A stretch of 64,000 nucleotides of DNA from Mycolicibacterium canariasense (GTDB lineage: Bacteria; Actinomycetota; Actinomycetes; Mycobacteriales; Mycobacteriaceae): NCBI RefSeq assembly GCF_002101555.1, contig NZ_LQOL01000052.1, positions 434,001 through 498,000 on the forward strand, in the 5' to 3' direction. A model generated the notes under the pieces. That model was not told where the DNA came from and made no database searches. It saw only the letters and a list, made by a program, of their open reading frames with translations. Within the stretch, counting starts at the first letter, position 1, and every line of letters starts with the position of its first letter. Below, one piece after another: positions 43,975 through 52,971 of this stretch. The position numbers and the translations under genes were made by a program.

Positions 43975-45377
43975 CGCTTGAACTGGCTCAGCGCGCGCAA
44001 CTTGTTCATCACGTCCAGCGCGGCCACCTTGTAGGCCTCGGAGAACGTCGGATAGTTGAACACCGCGTCCACCAGGTACTCGACGGTGCCGCCGCAGCCC
44101 ATCACGGCCTGCCCGATGTGCACCATCTCGGTGGCATTGGTGCCGAAGATGTGCACCCCGAGCAGGCGCAGATCCTCGGTGGACACCAGCAGCTTCAACA
44201 TGCCGTAGGAGTCGCCGGCGATCTGGCCGCGGGCCAGCTCGCGGTACCGCGACACGCCCACCTCGTAGGGGATCGCGTCCTTGGTCAGATCCACCTCGGT
44301 GGCACCGACGTAGGACACCTCGGGGATCGAGTAGATGCCGATCGGCTGGAGGTCCATCATGCCCTTGGTGGGCTCACCGAACGCGTGGTAGGCGGCCAGC
44401 CGGCCCTGCTCCATCGAGGTGGCGGCCAGAGCGGGGAAGCCGATCACGTCCCCGACGGCGTAGATGTGTTCGACCTTGGTGGCGAAGTTGTCGTCGACGA
44501 AGATGCGGCCCCGGTTGTCGGCCTCCAGGCCGGCGTTGGCCAGATCCAGGTGATCGGTCTGTCCTTGCCGGCCGGCAGAGTACATCACCGTCTCGGCGGG
44601 GATCTGCTTGCCGCTGCCCAGCGTGGTGACGGTCCCGGCCGCCCCGACGTCGACCGCGGTCACCTCCTCACCGAACCGGAAGGTGACGGCCAGGTCGCGC
44701 AGGTGGAACCGCAGCGCCTCGACGATCTCCGGATCGCAGAACTCCAGCATCGACTCGCGCTTCTCCACCACCGTCACCTTGGTGCCCAGCGCGGCGAACA
44801 TGGAGGCGTACTCGATGCCGATCACCCCGGCACCGACCACCACCATCGAGGTCGGGATGGCCTTGAGGTCGAGGATGCCGTCGGAGTCGAGCACCCGGTT
44901 CTCGTCGAACTCGACACCGCTGGGCCGGGCCGGTTTGGTCCCGGTGGCGATGACGATGTTGGCCCCGCGGATGGTGATCCGCTCGGCGCGGCCGGGGTCG
45001 TCGACCAGCAGGGTGTGCTCGTCGATGAACCGGCCGTGCCCGACGTAGAGCTCGACCCGGTTGCGCATCAGCTGCGAGCGCACCACGTCGATCTCCTTGC
45101 CGATGACGTGCTGGGTGCGGGCCAACAGATCGGCCGGGGTGATCTTCTCCTTCACCCGGTAGCTGGCGCCGTAGAGCTCACGCTGATTCATCCCGGTGAG
45201 GTAGACGACGGCCTCACGCAGTGTCTTGGACGGGATGGTGCCGGTGTTGACGCAGACCCCGCCCAGCATCATGCCGCGTTCGATGACTGCCACCGATTTC
45301 CCGAGTTTGGCGGCGGCGATGGCCGCACGTTGACCGCCGGGACCGGAACCGATGACGACCAGGTCGTACTCCTGCAT
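43971..45377 (-). CDS. sthA: Soluble pyridine nucleotide transhydrogenase SthA
   Basis: A 468-residue flavoprotein. FAD-binding VVIGSGPGG, a second NAD(P) motif VVVGAGVIGIEYASM and the C-terminal dimerisation block are present. In place of the CxxxxC disulfide it has CVNTGTIPSKT, the loss that marks SthA among the pyridine nucleotide-disulfide reductases. It equilibrates NADPH and NADH in the cytoplasm. ATG 45377 gives the typical 468-residue length; an ATG at 45386 is possible. Confidence 0.95.
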   Translation of the reverse strand: MQEYDLVVIGSGPGGQRAAIAAAKLGKSVAVIERGMMLGGVCVNTGTIPSKTLREAVVYLTGMNQRELYGASYRVKEKITPADLLARTQHVIGKEIDVVRSQLMRNRVELYVGHGRFIDEHTLLVDDPGRAERITIRGANIVIATGTKPARPSGVEFDENRVLDSDGILDLKAIPTSMVVVGAGVIGIEYASMFAALGTKVTVVEKRESMLEFCDPEIVEALRFHLRDLAVTFRFGEEVTAVDVGAAGTVTTLGSGKQIPAETVMYSAGRQGQTDHLDLANAGLEADNRGRIFVDDNFATKVEHIYAVGDVIGFPALAATSMEQGRLAAYHAFGEPTKGMMDLQPIGIYSIPEVSYVGATEVDLTKDAIPYEVGVSRYRELARGQIAGDSYGMLKLLVSTEDLRLLGVHIFGTNATEMVHIGQAVMGCGGTVEYLVDAVFNYPTFSEAYKVAALDVMNKLRALSQFKR

Positions 45378-45548
45378 GGAACCCATGTGTGAAGTCCTAC
45401 GCCGGTTGCACCGATCTCGCACGCCGACGACGCCGAATTGCGGGTTAACAACTCGCGATCGATGCACAGTTGCGGATTCATCCACAATCCACGGCGCCGG
45501 ACCGCCGCAGCGGCACCGGCTGACGGTGCCGGCTGTGACGGTGGGGAC

Positions 45549-46586
45549 ATGACATCCCAACCCCGTCTTTTCGATCTCGACAGCCCGGCCGCGCTGATCG
45601 CGGCGCTGCCCGCGGTGCTCGGCTTCGTTCCCGAGCGTTCGCTGGTCCTGGTCACCGTGGACCGCGGTGACATCGGCCCCGTTCTGCGGGTGGATCTCAG
45701 TGCGGCGCTCGTCGCCGGCACCGCGCACCTGGCCGAGGTGGTCGCGGCGTCCAGTCCGGACGCGGCGATCGCCGTCGTCGTCGACGAGGACGGCACCGAC
45801 TGCGACGCCTGTGGTATCGACCATCTCGATCTCGCCGACCGGCTGGCCGAGTCGCTGGACGACCACGCCATCCTGCTGCTGGCCGTCCTGCTGGTCGATC
45901 GGGTGACGCCGGGCGGGCGGTGGTCCTGTGCGGACGGCTGCGGTGCCGGCGGGCTGATCGACGATCCGGACGCCTCACCGCTGGCGGCGGCCGCGGTGCT
46001 CGACGGGCGCAGGCTCTACCGCCGGCGCGAGGATCTGCAACGGGTGGTCGGGGTCGCCGACCCGGCCCGATGCGCGGCGTTGCGCGAGCGGATCCGGCGG
46101 CGGGACGGCGTCGTCGACGACGAAGCGGCGGCCGACGCCGTGCGCCTGGCGTTGCGGATGGCGGCCGGGGTGCGCGCCGACTCCGAGCTCGACGATGCCG
46201 AGGTGGCCACCCTGGCCGCCGCGCTGACCGATCCCCGGGTCAAGGACACCTTGTACGCACTGGCGGTCGGGGAGCGGGCCGCCGAGGCGGAAGCACTGTG
46301 GACGGTGCTGGCCCGCACCCTGCCCGACCCGTGGCGGGTCGAGGCGCTGGTGCTGTTGGCGTTTTCGGCCTACGCCCGCGGCGACGGCCCGCTGGCCGGG
46401 ATCGCGCTGGAAGCGGCGCTGAACGGGCTGCCCGCACACCGGATGGCCGGCATGCTGGACCAGGCGTTGCAGTCGGGGATGCACCCACGGCAGATCCGCG
46501 AGCTGGCACTCACCGGTTACCGGACGGCGGCCCAGCTGGGAGTGCGGCTGCCGTCGCGACGCGCGTTCGGGCAGCGCGCCGGGTGA
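45549..46586 (+). CDS. DUF4192 domain-containing protein
   Basis: A 345-residue protein starting MTSQPRLFDLDSPAALIAALPAVLGFVPERSLVLV, the hallmark of DUF4192, an actinobacterial family of unknown function found next to ideR (Rv2712c). It is alanine-rich, soluble, with a helical C-terminal half ending in GMHPRQIRELALTGYR. The ATG is preceded by GTGGGG. It is convergent with ideR after 6 bases. Confidence 0.88.
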   Translation: MTSQPRLFDLDSPAALIAALPAVLGFVPERSLVLVTVDRGDIGPVLRVDLSAALVAGTAHLAEVVAASSPDAAIAVVVDEDGTDCDACGIDHLDLADRLAESLDDHAILLLAVLLVDRVTPGGRWSCADGCGAGGLIDDPDASPLAAAAVLDGRRLYRRREDLQRVVGVADPARCAALRERIRRRDGVVDDEAAADAVRLALRMAAGVRADSELDDAEVATLAAALTDPRVKDTLYALAVGERAAEAEALWTVLARTLPDPWRVEALVLLAFSAYARGDGPLAGIALEAALNGLPAHRMAGMLDQALQSGMHPRQIRELALTGYRTAAQLGVRLPSRRAFGQRAG

Positions 46587-46592
46587 TGCGGG

Positions 46593-47291
46593 TCAGGCCT
46601 TCTCGACCTTGACGGCGTGCGCCATGTGATGCGGCAGTTCGACCTCCTGATGCCCCGGGATCAGGATCAGCACACCGCCGCCGGTCTCGTCGCTGACCTG
46701 CACGGTGACCCTGGCATTGGGCACCACGCCGGCATCCTTGAGACGGCCGATCAGTTCGACATCGCCCTGGACGTGCTCGGTCAGTTGACGCACCACCACC
46801 GCGACCGGCGACCCGGACGGTAATTCGGTGAGCCGCACGAGATTTGCGTCTTCACTGGCGCCGGCTTCGCCGTAGCCCAGCTCGGACAGCCCGGGGATCG
46901 GGTTGCCGAAGGGTGAGGTGGTCGGGTTGTTGAGCACCTGCAGCAGCCGGCGTTCCACGTCCTCGCTCATGACGTGCTCCCACCGGCAGGCCTCGGCATG
47001 CACTTCCTCCCACGGCAGGCCGATCACGTCGACCAGCAGCCGTTCGGCCAGGCGGTGTTTGCGCATGACCGAGATGGCCAGATAGCGGCCCTTCTCGGTG
47101 AGCTCGAGGTGGCGGTCGCCCGCGACGTGCAGTAGGCCGTCGCGCTCCATCCGGGACACGGTCTGGCTGACGGTGGGTCCACTCTGCTCGAGACGTTCCG
47201 CGATCCGGGCACGCAGCGGAACCACGCCCTCTTCCTCGAGGTCGTAGATGGTCCGCAGGTACATCTCGGTGGTGTCGATCAGATCGTTCAT
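46593..47291 (-). CDS. ideR: Iron-dependent repressor IdeR
   Basis: A 232-residue DtxR-family repressor. The HTH (about 24-50) has RIAERLEQSGPTVSQTVSRM. All metal ligands are present: Met10, His79, Glu83, His98, Cys102, Glu105 and His106. A C-terminal SH3-like domain runs from about 145. With Fe2+ it represses siderophore and iron uptake genes and activates storage genes. A GC-rich hairpin separates it from the upstream sigB on the same strand. No complete iron box is seen in its own upstream region. Confidence 0.97.
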   Translation of the reverse strand: MNDLIDTTEMYLRTIYDLEEEGVVPLRARIAERLEQSGPTVSQTVSRMERDGLLHVAGDRHLELTEKGRYLAISVMRKHRLAERLLVDVIGLPWEEVHAEACRWEHVMSEDVERRLLQVLNNPTTSPFGNPIPGLSELGYGEAGASEDANLVRLTELPSGSPVAVVVRQLTEHVQGDVELIGRLKDAGVVPNARVTVQVSDETGGGVLILIPGHQEVELPHHMAHAVKVEKA

Positions 47292-47377
47292 GCGCTACCT
47301 TCCAGGCCCTCCGTCGATTGTCGAGTCTACCGGTCTAGGCGCTTGAACAGGGCTGCAACATCTTCCCGGCGCAATGT

Positions 47378-47409
47378 GATGCCCGCCGCGCGAAAGCGCG
47401 ACGGGCATC
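47378..47409. terminator. Hairpin between sigB and ideR
   Basis: GATGCCCG ... GCGC-GAAA-GCGC ... CGGGCATC: nearly continuous stem closed by a GAAA tetraloop, without a U-run. It lies 16 bases after the sigB stop on the minus strand and probably terminates or stabilises the sigB transcript. Confidence 0.7.
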
Positions 47410-47425
47410 AGCGGGGAGGGTTTCG

Positions 47426-48385
47426 CTAGCTGGCGTAGGACCGCAGCCGCTCGGCACGTTCGCCGTTGCGCAGCTTGGCCATCACCTCGCGCTCGATCTG
47501 GCGGACCCGTTCGCGGGACAGCCCGAACAGCTTGCCGATCTGGTCCAGGGTGCGCGGCTGGCCGTCGTCCAGGCCGAACCGCAGCCGGATGACCTGCTGC
47601 TCGCGTTCGTCCAGCGTGGTCAGCACGTACCGGATATCGGTGTGCAGCAGCTCGGAAATCACCGCGTTCTCCGCCGACATCGCCTCGGCGTCCTCGATGA
47701 AGTCACCCAGCGGGGCCTCCTCGTCGGTGCCGACCGGCATGTCCAGGCTCACCGGGTCGCGGCTGTGCTCCAGCAGGTCGTTGATCTTCTCCACCGGGAT
47801 GCCCGACTCTTCGGCCAGTTCCTCGTCGGTGGCTTCCCGGCCGAGGTTCTGGTGCATCTCGCGCTTGATCCGGGCCAGCTTGTTGACCTGCTCGACCAGG
47901 TGCACGGGCAGCCGGATCGTGCGGCTCTGGTCGGCCATGCCGCGGGTGATGGCCTGGCGGATCCACCAGGTGGCGTAGGTCGAGAACTTGAAGCCCTTGG
48001 TGTAGTCGAACTTCTCCATGGCCCGGATGAGTCCGAGGTTGCCCTCCTGGATCAGGTCCAGCAACGGCATGCCACGTCCGGTGTAGCGCTTGGCCAGCGA
48101 CACCACCAGGCGCAGGTTGGCCTCCAGTAGGTGGCGGCGGGCGGAATCACCGTCGCGTACCACGGCCGCCAGGTCTTTCTTGCGGGCCTCGCCGAGACGC
48201 TTGCGGGTCTCCAGCAGATGCTGGGCGTACAGCCCGGCCTCGATGCGCTTGGCCAACTCGACCTCATCCGCGGCGGTCAGCAGCGCTGTCTTGCCGATGC
48301 CGTTGAGATACACACGGACAAGATCGGCGGCTGGGCTCTGAGCGTCCAGATCGCTGTCGACACGGCTTGCGTTGGCGATCGCCAT
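47426..48385 (-). CDS. sigB: RNA polymerase sigma factor SigB
   Basis: A 319-residue group 2 sigma factor. It has region 1.2 (SPAADLVRVYLNGIG), region 2 (DLIQEGNLGLIRAMEKFDYTKGFKFSTYATWWIRQAITR), region 3 and region 4 with GLSRERVRQIEREVM. It is a general-stress sigma closely related to SigA but without its long N-terminal extension. An ECF-type promoter stands 38 bases upstream, as in M. tuberculosis where SigE/SigH drive sigB. ideR follows downstream. Confidence 0.96.
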   Translation of the reverse strand: MAIANASRVDSDLDAQSPAADLVRVYLNGIGKTALLTAADEVELAKRIEAGLYAQHLLETRKRLGEARKKDLAAVVRDGDSARRHLLEANLRLVVSLAKRYTGRGMPLLDLIQEGNLGLIRAMEKFDYTKGFKFSTYATWWIRQAITRGMADQSRTIRLPVHLVEQVNKLARIKREMHQNLGREATDEELAEESGIPVEKINDLLEHSRDPVSLDMPVGTDEEAPLGDFIEDAEAMSAENAVISELLHTDIRYVLTTLDEREQQVIRLRFGLDDGQPRTLDQIGKLFGLSRERVRQIEREVMAKLRNGERAERLRSYAS

Positions 48386-48422
48386 TTACGGCCTCCTGAT
48401 CGGCTGGAACTGTCACTGCGTT

Positions 48423-48450
48423 CAACGTCCGTACAGGGCTCAGAGTTCCC
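48423..48450 (-). promoter_or_regulatory. ECF (SigE/SigH-type) promoter of sigB
   Basis: On the minus strand GGGAACT (48450-48444), 16 bases, then CGTTG (48427-48423): same layout as before clgR. It is 37 bases from the sigB ATG. A second GGGAACC (48460-48454) lies too far from CGTTG to pair with it. Confidence 0.7.
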
Positions 48451-48554
48451 GCTGGTTCCCGATGTCACACCTACTGACCTGCGGTTTTTTCCCGACGACC
48501 TGAGATTCTCCTGAGAAGTGCGCAAGAACCGCACTCAGGTGGGAAATCGGGCGG

Positions 48555-48944
48555 TCAGGACGCGTCGGTGCCGGCGGCCGGGTCGACGTGGCGCACGGGT
48601 TCGAGCGCCGGGCGCTCGGCGGTGGGAAACAGGGGAGTGCGGCGCGGGCCGGCCGAGTCGTACCGGCGCGGCTCGGTGGCCTTGCGCGGCGGGCGGTCGT
48701 TGGCGATCAGCACGGCCATCCACGGCAGCGGGATGGACAGCACGATGATGCCCAGCGAGATGAGTCCGTTCTGCCAGATGCCGTAGGCGACCGCCGCCAG
48801 CACCAGGGCGGGGATCCGGAATGCCATCAAGGTGAAGTACTTGCGCATCCTGGCGCGGTGCTGCTCTTCGTAGGGCAGGGCGGCGCGGGTGATCAGGATC
48901 GGTCGACCGTCGTCGTCGAAACTCAGCTCCGGGCCGTGTTTCAT
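48555..48944 (-). CDS. DUF3099 membrane protein
   Basis: A 129-residue protein starting MKHGPELSFDDDGRPILITRA, with two hydrophobic segments (about 42-60 and 64-84) and an Arg/Pro-rich tail. It matches the DUF3099 family (Rv2709), conserved next to sigB, function unknown. ATG 48944 fits the family; the upstream part of the frame is a shadow of the divergent DUF3039 gene. Confidence 0.85.
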   Translation of the reverse strand: MKHGPELSFDDDGRPILITRAALPYEEQHRARMRKYFTLMAFRIPALVLAAVAYGIWQNGLISLGIIVLSIPLPWMAVLIANDRPPRKATEPRRYDSAGPRRTPLFPTAERPALEPVRHVDPAAGTDAS

Positions 48945-48999
48945 AAACTCCACTGTCCCACACCTTCGGACCGGCGCGCGGGCCGGGCACAATAGGGGT

Positions 49000-49236
49000 A
49001 TGCAGACCCAGACGATCGAACGCCCGGACACCGACGAACGCGTCGATGACGGGACCGATGATGATGCCCCCAAGGTCTTCCATTACGTCAAGAAGGACAA
49101 GATCGCCGAAAGTGCCGTCATGGGTACGCATGTCGTGGCCCTGTGCGGTGAGGTGTTCCCGGTGACCAAGGCCGCCAAGCCCGGCTCCCCGGTGTGCCCG
49201 GACTGCAAGCGGATCTACGAACAGCTCAAGAAGTAG
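49000..49236 (+). CDS. DUF3039 protein
   Basis: A 78-residue protein with a DDGTDDDAPKVFHYVKKDKI start and a zinc-ribbon-like C-terminal half: ALCGEVFPV ... PVCPDCKRIYEQL. It is the Rv2708c type, conserved in actinobacteria and of unknown function. The 3' end overlaps the convergent YihY gene by 11 bases. Confidence 0.88.
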   Translation: MQTQTIERPDTDERVDDGTDDDAPKVFHYVKKDKIAESAVMGTHVVALCGEVFPVTKAAKPGSPVCPDCKRIYEQLKK

Positions 49237-50170
49237 TGCCGTTGGTGCCGTTGCGGGTGTCGGTGCGTTCCTCGATCCACTCCCGCAGCCGGCGCGCGTG
49301 CGTGTCCGGCGCGGGCCACTCCTCCTGCACCGCCGCGTTCAGCTCGGCGCCGATCATGATGGCGAAGCCGAGGAGGAAGGCGAACAGCAGGAACGCGATC
49401 GGCGTGGCCAGCGCGCCGTAGGTGTAGCCGGTCGCGGTGATCCAGGTGAGGTAAATCCGCAGGCCCACCGTCGCGATGAGGAAGACCGCGGTCGCCAGCA
49501 CCGCGCCCACCAGTAGGCGGTGGGTGGGCAGCGGCGCCGGCAACGACACCCGGTAGAGCACGGTCACCGCCAGCACCAGCACGATCACCAGCGCCGGGTA
49601 GTACCCGTACTGCAGCACGTTGTCCCAGCTCTCCGGAATAGATTCGGAGATCTTACGCGGCCCCAACGCGATGAACGGCGCTGTCAGCACCGCGCACACC
49701 AGCATGACCACGTACAGGCCCAGCGCATAGAACCGCTGCCGCACCGGATGGCGCAGCGGTGTCTGGTCGTGCGCCTCGACCACCGAGTCGACGAATGCCG
49801 AGATCGCCGAGGAACCTGCCCATAACGAGATGACGAAGCCGAGCGACACGACCTCGCCGCGGGCACCGCGCACGATGTCGTAGATGGTCGGCGCGATGAT
49901 CTCGCTGACGACGTTCTGCGAGAAGAATCGCCCCGACGTCCCGATCAGCTGTTCCTCGATGGCCGGCAACGTATCCGGTCCGAAGAGCGGGGCCAGGTAC
50001 GCCAGGCTGCCCAACATGCCGAGCAGCAGCGGCGGCAGCGACAGCGCACACCAGAAGGCGGCTTGTGCGGCCTCGGAGAAGATCGAGTCGTCCCAGGCCT
50101 TGGACAGCGTGCGCTTGGTGATGGGCCAGATGTGGTGGCGAGTGGGTTTTGCGGGGGGCTGGTCGCTCAT
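49226..50170 (-). CDS. YihY/virulence factor BrkB family membrane protein
   Basis: A 314-residue membrane protein with about six hydrophobic segments. It has the YihY/BrkB features SEAAQAAFWCALSLPPLLLGMLG, the GSSAISAFVDSVVEAHD helix and the ITATGYTYGALATPIAFLLFAFLLG ending. It corresponds to Rv2707. The family is annotated as possible transport or virulence factor; the name RNase BN is obsolete. The downstream partner in the reverse sense is the 63-residue Cys protein. Confidence 0.88.
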   Translation of the reverse strand: MSDQPPAKPTRHHIWPITKRTLSKAWDDSIFSEAAQAAFWCALSLPPLLLGMLGSLAYLAPLFGPDTLPAIEEQLIGTSGRFFSQNVVSEIIAPTIYDIVRGARGEVVSLGFVISLWAGSSAISAFVDSVVEAHDQTPLRHPVRQRFYALGLYVVMLVCAVLTAPFIALGPRKISESIPESWDNVLQYGYYPALVIVLVLAVTVLYRVSLPAPLPTHRLLVGAVLATAVFLIATVGLRIYLTWITATGYTYGALATPIAFLLFAFLLGFAIMIGAELNAAVQEEWPAPDTHARRLREWIEERTDTRNGTNGTTS

Positions 50171-50187
50171 GACCAGTCCAGCATTCC

Positions 50188-50379
50188 CTACGCGTCGACC
50201 GGCTTGACCTCCAGCACCGCGGCCAGTTCGATCAGCTTGGCTTCGTGCTCGTTGGCGTGGTGCTGGCAGAACAGGAGTTCGGCGCCCGACGGGAGCGTGG
50301 CCCGCACTTGCGCAGCCGCACCGCAGCGGTCGCAGCGATCGGCCCGGGTCAGTTCCGGACTGGTCAGGATTGCGTTCAC
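50188..50379 (-). CDS. Small Cys-rich protein (DUF7455-like)
   Basis: A 63-residue protein, VNAILTSPELTRADRCDRCGAAAQV onwards, with Cys-x2-Cys and a later FCQHHANEH, a zinc-ribbon-like pattern shared by many actinobacterial small proteins found beside sigA. GTG start. The function is unknown. It lies 17 bases upstream of YihY and probably shares its transcript. Confidence 0.78.
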   Translation of the reverse strand: MNAILTSPELTRADRCDRCGAAAQVRATLPSGAELLFCQHHANEHEAKLIELAAVLEVKPVDA

Positions 50380-50514
50380 GGCACGTCCTCCGTTCGGCTT
50401 GATGCGTGGTTCTACTGTGTCAGACGTATGAGGTTCCGGCCTTGTTCCCTCACCGTTCATCGGTGTGTCGTGTCTCACGGCGCACTCCCGTTGCGGGACG
50501 GGCACGCTGGGCGC

Positions 50515-50886
50515 ATGATCCGCGACTCCGAGGTCCTCGTCCATCTGTGCTCATCCGAGGAATGGCACGCGGCCCAACGCGCGGGCGAACACCGCCCGGC
50601 CTCGCTCGCCGACGTGGGCTTCGTCCATCTTTCGGCTCCTGAACAGGTCCATCTGCCCGCCAACCGGCTGTACGCCGGGCGCACCGACCTGGTGTTGCTG
50701 GCCGTCGATCCGGGCAAGCTGAGCGACCCCGTGCGCTGGGAGCCCGGGGTGCCCACCGATCCGGAATCGATGCTGTTCCCGCACCTATATGGACCCCTGC
50801 CGGTGGCGGCTGTGAGAAGTGTCACGAGCTACCTGCCCGGCCCGGACGGACAGTTTGCTCCGTCCAGCGATCAGGCGCCCAGGTAG
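50515..50886 (+). CDS. DUF952 domain protein
   Basis: A 123-residue protein with the DUF952 pattern: VHLCSSEEWHAAQRAGEHRPASL, GFVHLSAPEQV, LVLLAVDPGKL and FPHLYGPLPVAAV. It is a fold seen in ADP-ribosyltransferase-like proteins; enzymatic function unproven. The ATG is near the end of a promoter-free 135-base gap. Its 3' end overlaps the convergent RidA gene by 16 bases. Confidence 0.85.
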   Translation: MIRDSEVLVHLCSSEEWHAAQRAGEHRPASLADVGFVHLSAPEQVHLPANRLYAGRTDLVLLAVDPGKLSDPVRWEPGVPTDPESMLFPHLYGPLPVAAVRSVTSYLPGPDGQFAPSSDQAPR

Positions 50887-51242
50887 GCGTCCGCCTCGAT
50901 CTCCACGAGCAGTTCGGGCGAGATGAGCGCGCTGACCTCGACCATGGTGGTCACCGGCCGGATATCGCCGAAGAACTCGCGGTGCACGGCACCGATCTCC
51001 TGCCATCGGGAGATATCGGTGACGAACATCCGGGTCCGCACCACGTCCGACAGGGCGGCGCCGGCCTCGGCGAGTGCGGCCTCGATGCGCCGCAGGGCCG
51101 CGCGGGTCTGCTCGGCGACCGAACCGCCGGGCGCGGTGGTCCCGGACACCGCGACGTGATCGCCGATCCGTACGGCGCGTGAATAGCCAACCGCGGCTTC
51201 GAATTCCGATCCGGAGGCGATATTGATCCGCGAGTCTGGCAC
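50871..51242 (-). CDS. RidA family protein (YjgF/YER057c/UK114)
   Basis: A 123-residue RidA-like protein: RAVRIGDHVAVSGTTA, then SDVVRTRMFVTDIS with the conserved active-site Arg, then ALISPELLVEIEADAYLG. RidA deaminates reactive enamines/imines from PLP enzymes; specialised members degrade other substrates. It corresponds to the Rv2704 position near sigA. GTG start, 18 bases from the divergent SDR start. Confidence 0.88.
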   Translation of the reverse strand: MPDSRINIASGSEFEAAVGYSRAVRIGDHVAVSGTTAPGGSVAEQTRAALRRIEAALAEAGAALSDVVRTRMFVTDISRWQEIGAVHREFFGDIRPVTTMVEVSALISPELLVEIEADAYLGA

Positions 51243-51248
51243 GGCGTC

Positions 51249-51254
51249 TAGGTT
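51249..51254 (+). promoter_or_regulatory. Candidate -10 box for leaderless SDR gene
   Basis: TAGGTT, six bases before the GTG at 51261. Confidence 0.4.
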
Positions 51255-51260
51255 AGGGGA

Positions 51261-52055
51261 GTGCGGGTCGCGGTGGTCACGGGTGCCAGCAGGGGCGCCG
51301 GTCTCGGGATCGCCGGCGCCTTGAGTGCCCGCGGCTGGCGGGTCTACGCCACGGGCCGCAGCATCACCGAGGCCCCGCCCGGCGGTGTCGCGGTGCGGGT
51401 GGACCACGGCGACGACGACGCCGTGGCCGCGCTGTTCGCCCGCGTCGGCGCCGACGAGGGCGGGCTCGATCTGTTGGTGAACAACGCCGCGGTGGTGCAC
51501 GACGAACTCACCGGTGCGAAACCGTTCTGGGAGAAGCCGGTCGGGCTCGGTGACGTGCTCGATGTCGGGCTGCGTTCGGCGTATGTGGCGTCCTGGCACG
51601 CTGCGCCGCTGCTGCTGCGCCGGCCCCGCGGGCTGATCGCGTTCACCTCCTCGCCCGGTTCGGTGTGCTACATGCACGGTCCCGCGTACGGGGCGCAGAA
51701 GGCCGGGATCGACAAGATGGCCGCAGATATGGCCGTCGACTTCCGCGGCACCTCGGTGGCGTGCGTGTCGATCTGGATGGGAATCCTGCTCACCGAGCGG
51801 TTGCGTGCCGCGTTCGCCGGGCATCCCGACGCCCTGGCCGAGACCGCCCGGCATGCCGAGACGCCGGAGTTCACCGGTCACCTGATCGATGCGCTGTTCG
51901 GCGATCCGGAACTGGCCGGCCACAGCGGGCACACCGTGATCGGCGCCGAGTTGGCGGTGCGGTACGGCATCACCGACGAAGGGGGCCGTCAGCCGCCATC
52001 GCACCGTGAAATATTGGGTGCACCAAGGGAACCCAGCGCCGTGGTGTTACGTTGA
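51261..52055 (+). CDS. SDR family NAD(P)-dependent oxidoreductase (DHRS1-like)
   Basis: A 264-residue short-chain dehydrogenase: TGASRGAG cofactor loop (7-14), NNAAV in place of NNAG, catalytic region FTSSPGSVCYMHGPAYGAQKAG with Tyr and Lys in YGAQK, and a long C-terminus. It resembles DHRS1-type SDRs; substrate unknown. GTG start supported by a -10 box. A frameshifted membrane gene follows after 27 bases. Confidence 0.87.
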   Translation: MRVAVVTGASRGAGLGIAGALSARGWRVYATGRSITEAPPGGVAVRVDHGDDDAVAALFARVGADEGGLDLLVNNAAVVHDELTGAKPFWEKPVGLGDVLDVGLRSAYVASWHAAPLLLRRPRGLIAFTSSPGSVCYMHGPAYGAQKAGIDKMAADMAVDFRGTSVACVSIWMGILLTERLRAAFAGHPDALAETARHAETPEFTGHLIDALFGDPELAGHSGHTVIGAELAVRYGITDEGGRQPPSHREILGAPREPSAVVLR

Positions 52056-52081
52056 CGCGCCACTCTGTAAAGTGACCCAGC

Positions 52082-52815
52082 GTGGCAATGCTATCGGGTC
52101 TCGCGCCGTGGATCGTCTACTGGATGTTGGTCGGCAACGTCGCATCCTGGATCGCCGCGTCGGTGGCGCTGGCCGTCGCGGTCGCCGCGGCGGTCATCGG
52201 CCGGATCGGCGGTCACGCCGCGCGGCCGCTGGAGGCCGCGGCCGTGGTGACGTTCGCGGTCCTGACGCTGCTGAGCGTCACCGTCGACCCGGAGCCCTGG
52301 ACCGCTGGTCGCCGGCATTGAGTTGCGCGGGCCTTCTGGTCACCGCGCTGGCCGGGCCGCTGATCGGCCGGCCGGCCCTCGGTGAGCTGGCCACGGCCGG
52401 CCTGGCGCCCGAGGTGGTGAAGAACGATCTGTACCCGCCGGTCACCCGGACCGTCAGCTGGGTCTGGGTGGGCGCGTCGGCCGCCATGACGGTGTCGGCG
52501 ACCGTCCCGGGCATCGGGTGGGTCGTCGCGTGTGTGGTGCTGGCCGCGGCGATGCTGGCCTCCCGGGCGCTCGTCGAGCATCTCGTCGCGGCGGCAACCA
52601 GTCCCCACGCGGTGCGCAAGACCACCTTCGTGGCCTTCAAGGAGCTCGAGATCGACCAGCTGTACTACCTGGCCAGGGAGAAGGCCGACCGGGAAGCCGG
52701 CGCGGACATGGAGGCCTACGACGTGAAGGTGGGTGCACAGGGCGTGCCGCTGACCGGAGACGACTCCCGGGAATCGTGGCCGGCGTCCTACAAACTGCGT
52801 CCCCGCAAACACTGA
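52082..52815 (+). pseudogene. Frameshifted conserved membrane protein
   Basis: The first frame, from GTG 52082, encodes a hydrophobic protein (SGLAPWIVYWMLVGNVASWI ... VTFAVLTLLSVTVDPEP) that stops at 52321 (79 aa). From about 52297 the next frame continues as membrane and tail sequence: LDRWSPALSCAGLLVTALAG, then SWVWVGASAAMTVSA, then KTTFVAFKELEIDQLYYLAREKAD, to TGA at 52815. Adding one base near 52294-52298 (for example C, giving Glu-Pro-Leu-Asp-Arg-Trp) would restore one frame of 244 residues with about five membrane segments. The gene is therefore broken by a one-base deletion, or the sequence has an error. The second half has no own start. Family not recognised. Confidence 0.75.
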
Positions 52816-52971
52816 CGCGCTGCTCTCTAGCAGAAGCTCCTTAACTCGGCAAGCAGTGCGTGTTTGCCGCCTGTACATTCCCAGGTCAGCGGGCTTACAG
52901 TCGTTTCGGCGCGTGAATGGTCCGACCCATCCGAGAGCCGACTTCGCGCGCATGCGGGAAGGAAACAGCAA

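Noticed and set aside
51248..51257. CTAGGTTAGG resembling half of an IdeR iron box
   Set aside because: The second half of the palindrome is absent; the sequence is better explained as the -10 box of the SDR gene.
52058..52073. TTGACG and TAAAGT as a SigA promoter for the frameshifted gene
   Set aside because: The spacer is only 10 bases, too short for a -35/-10 pair.
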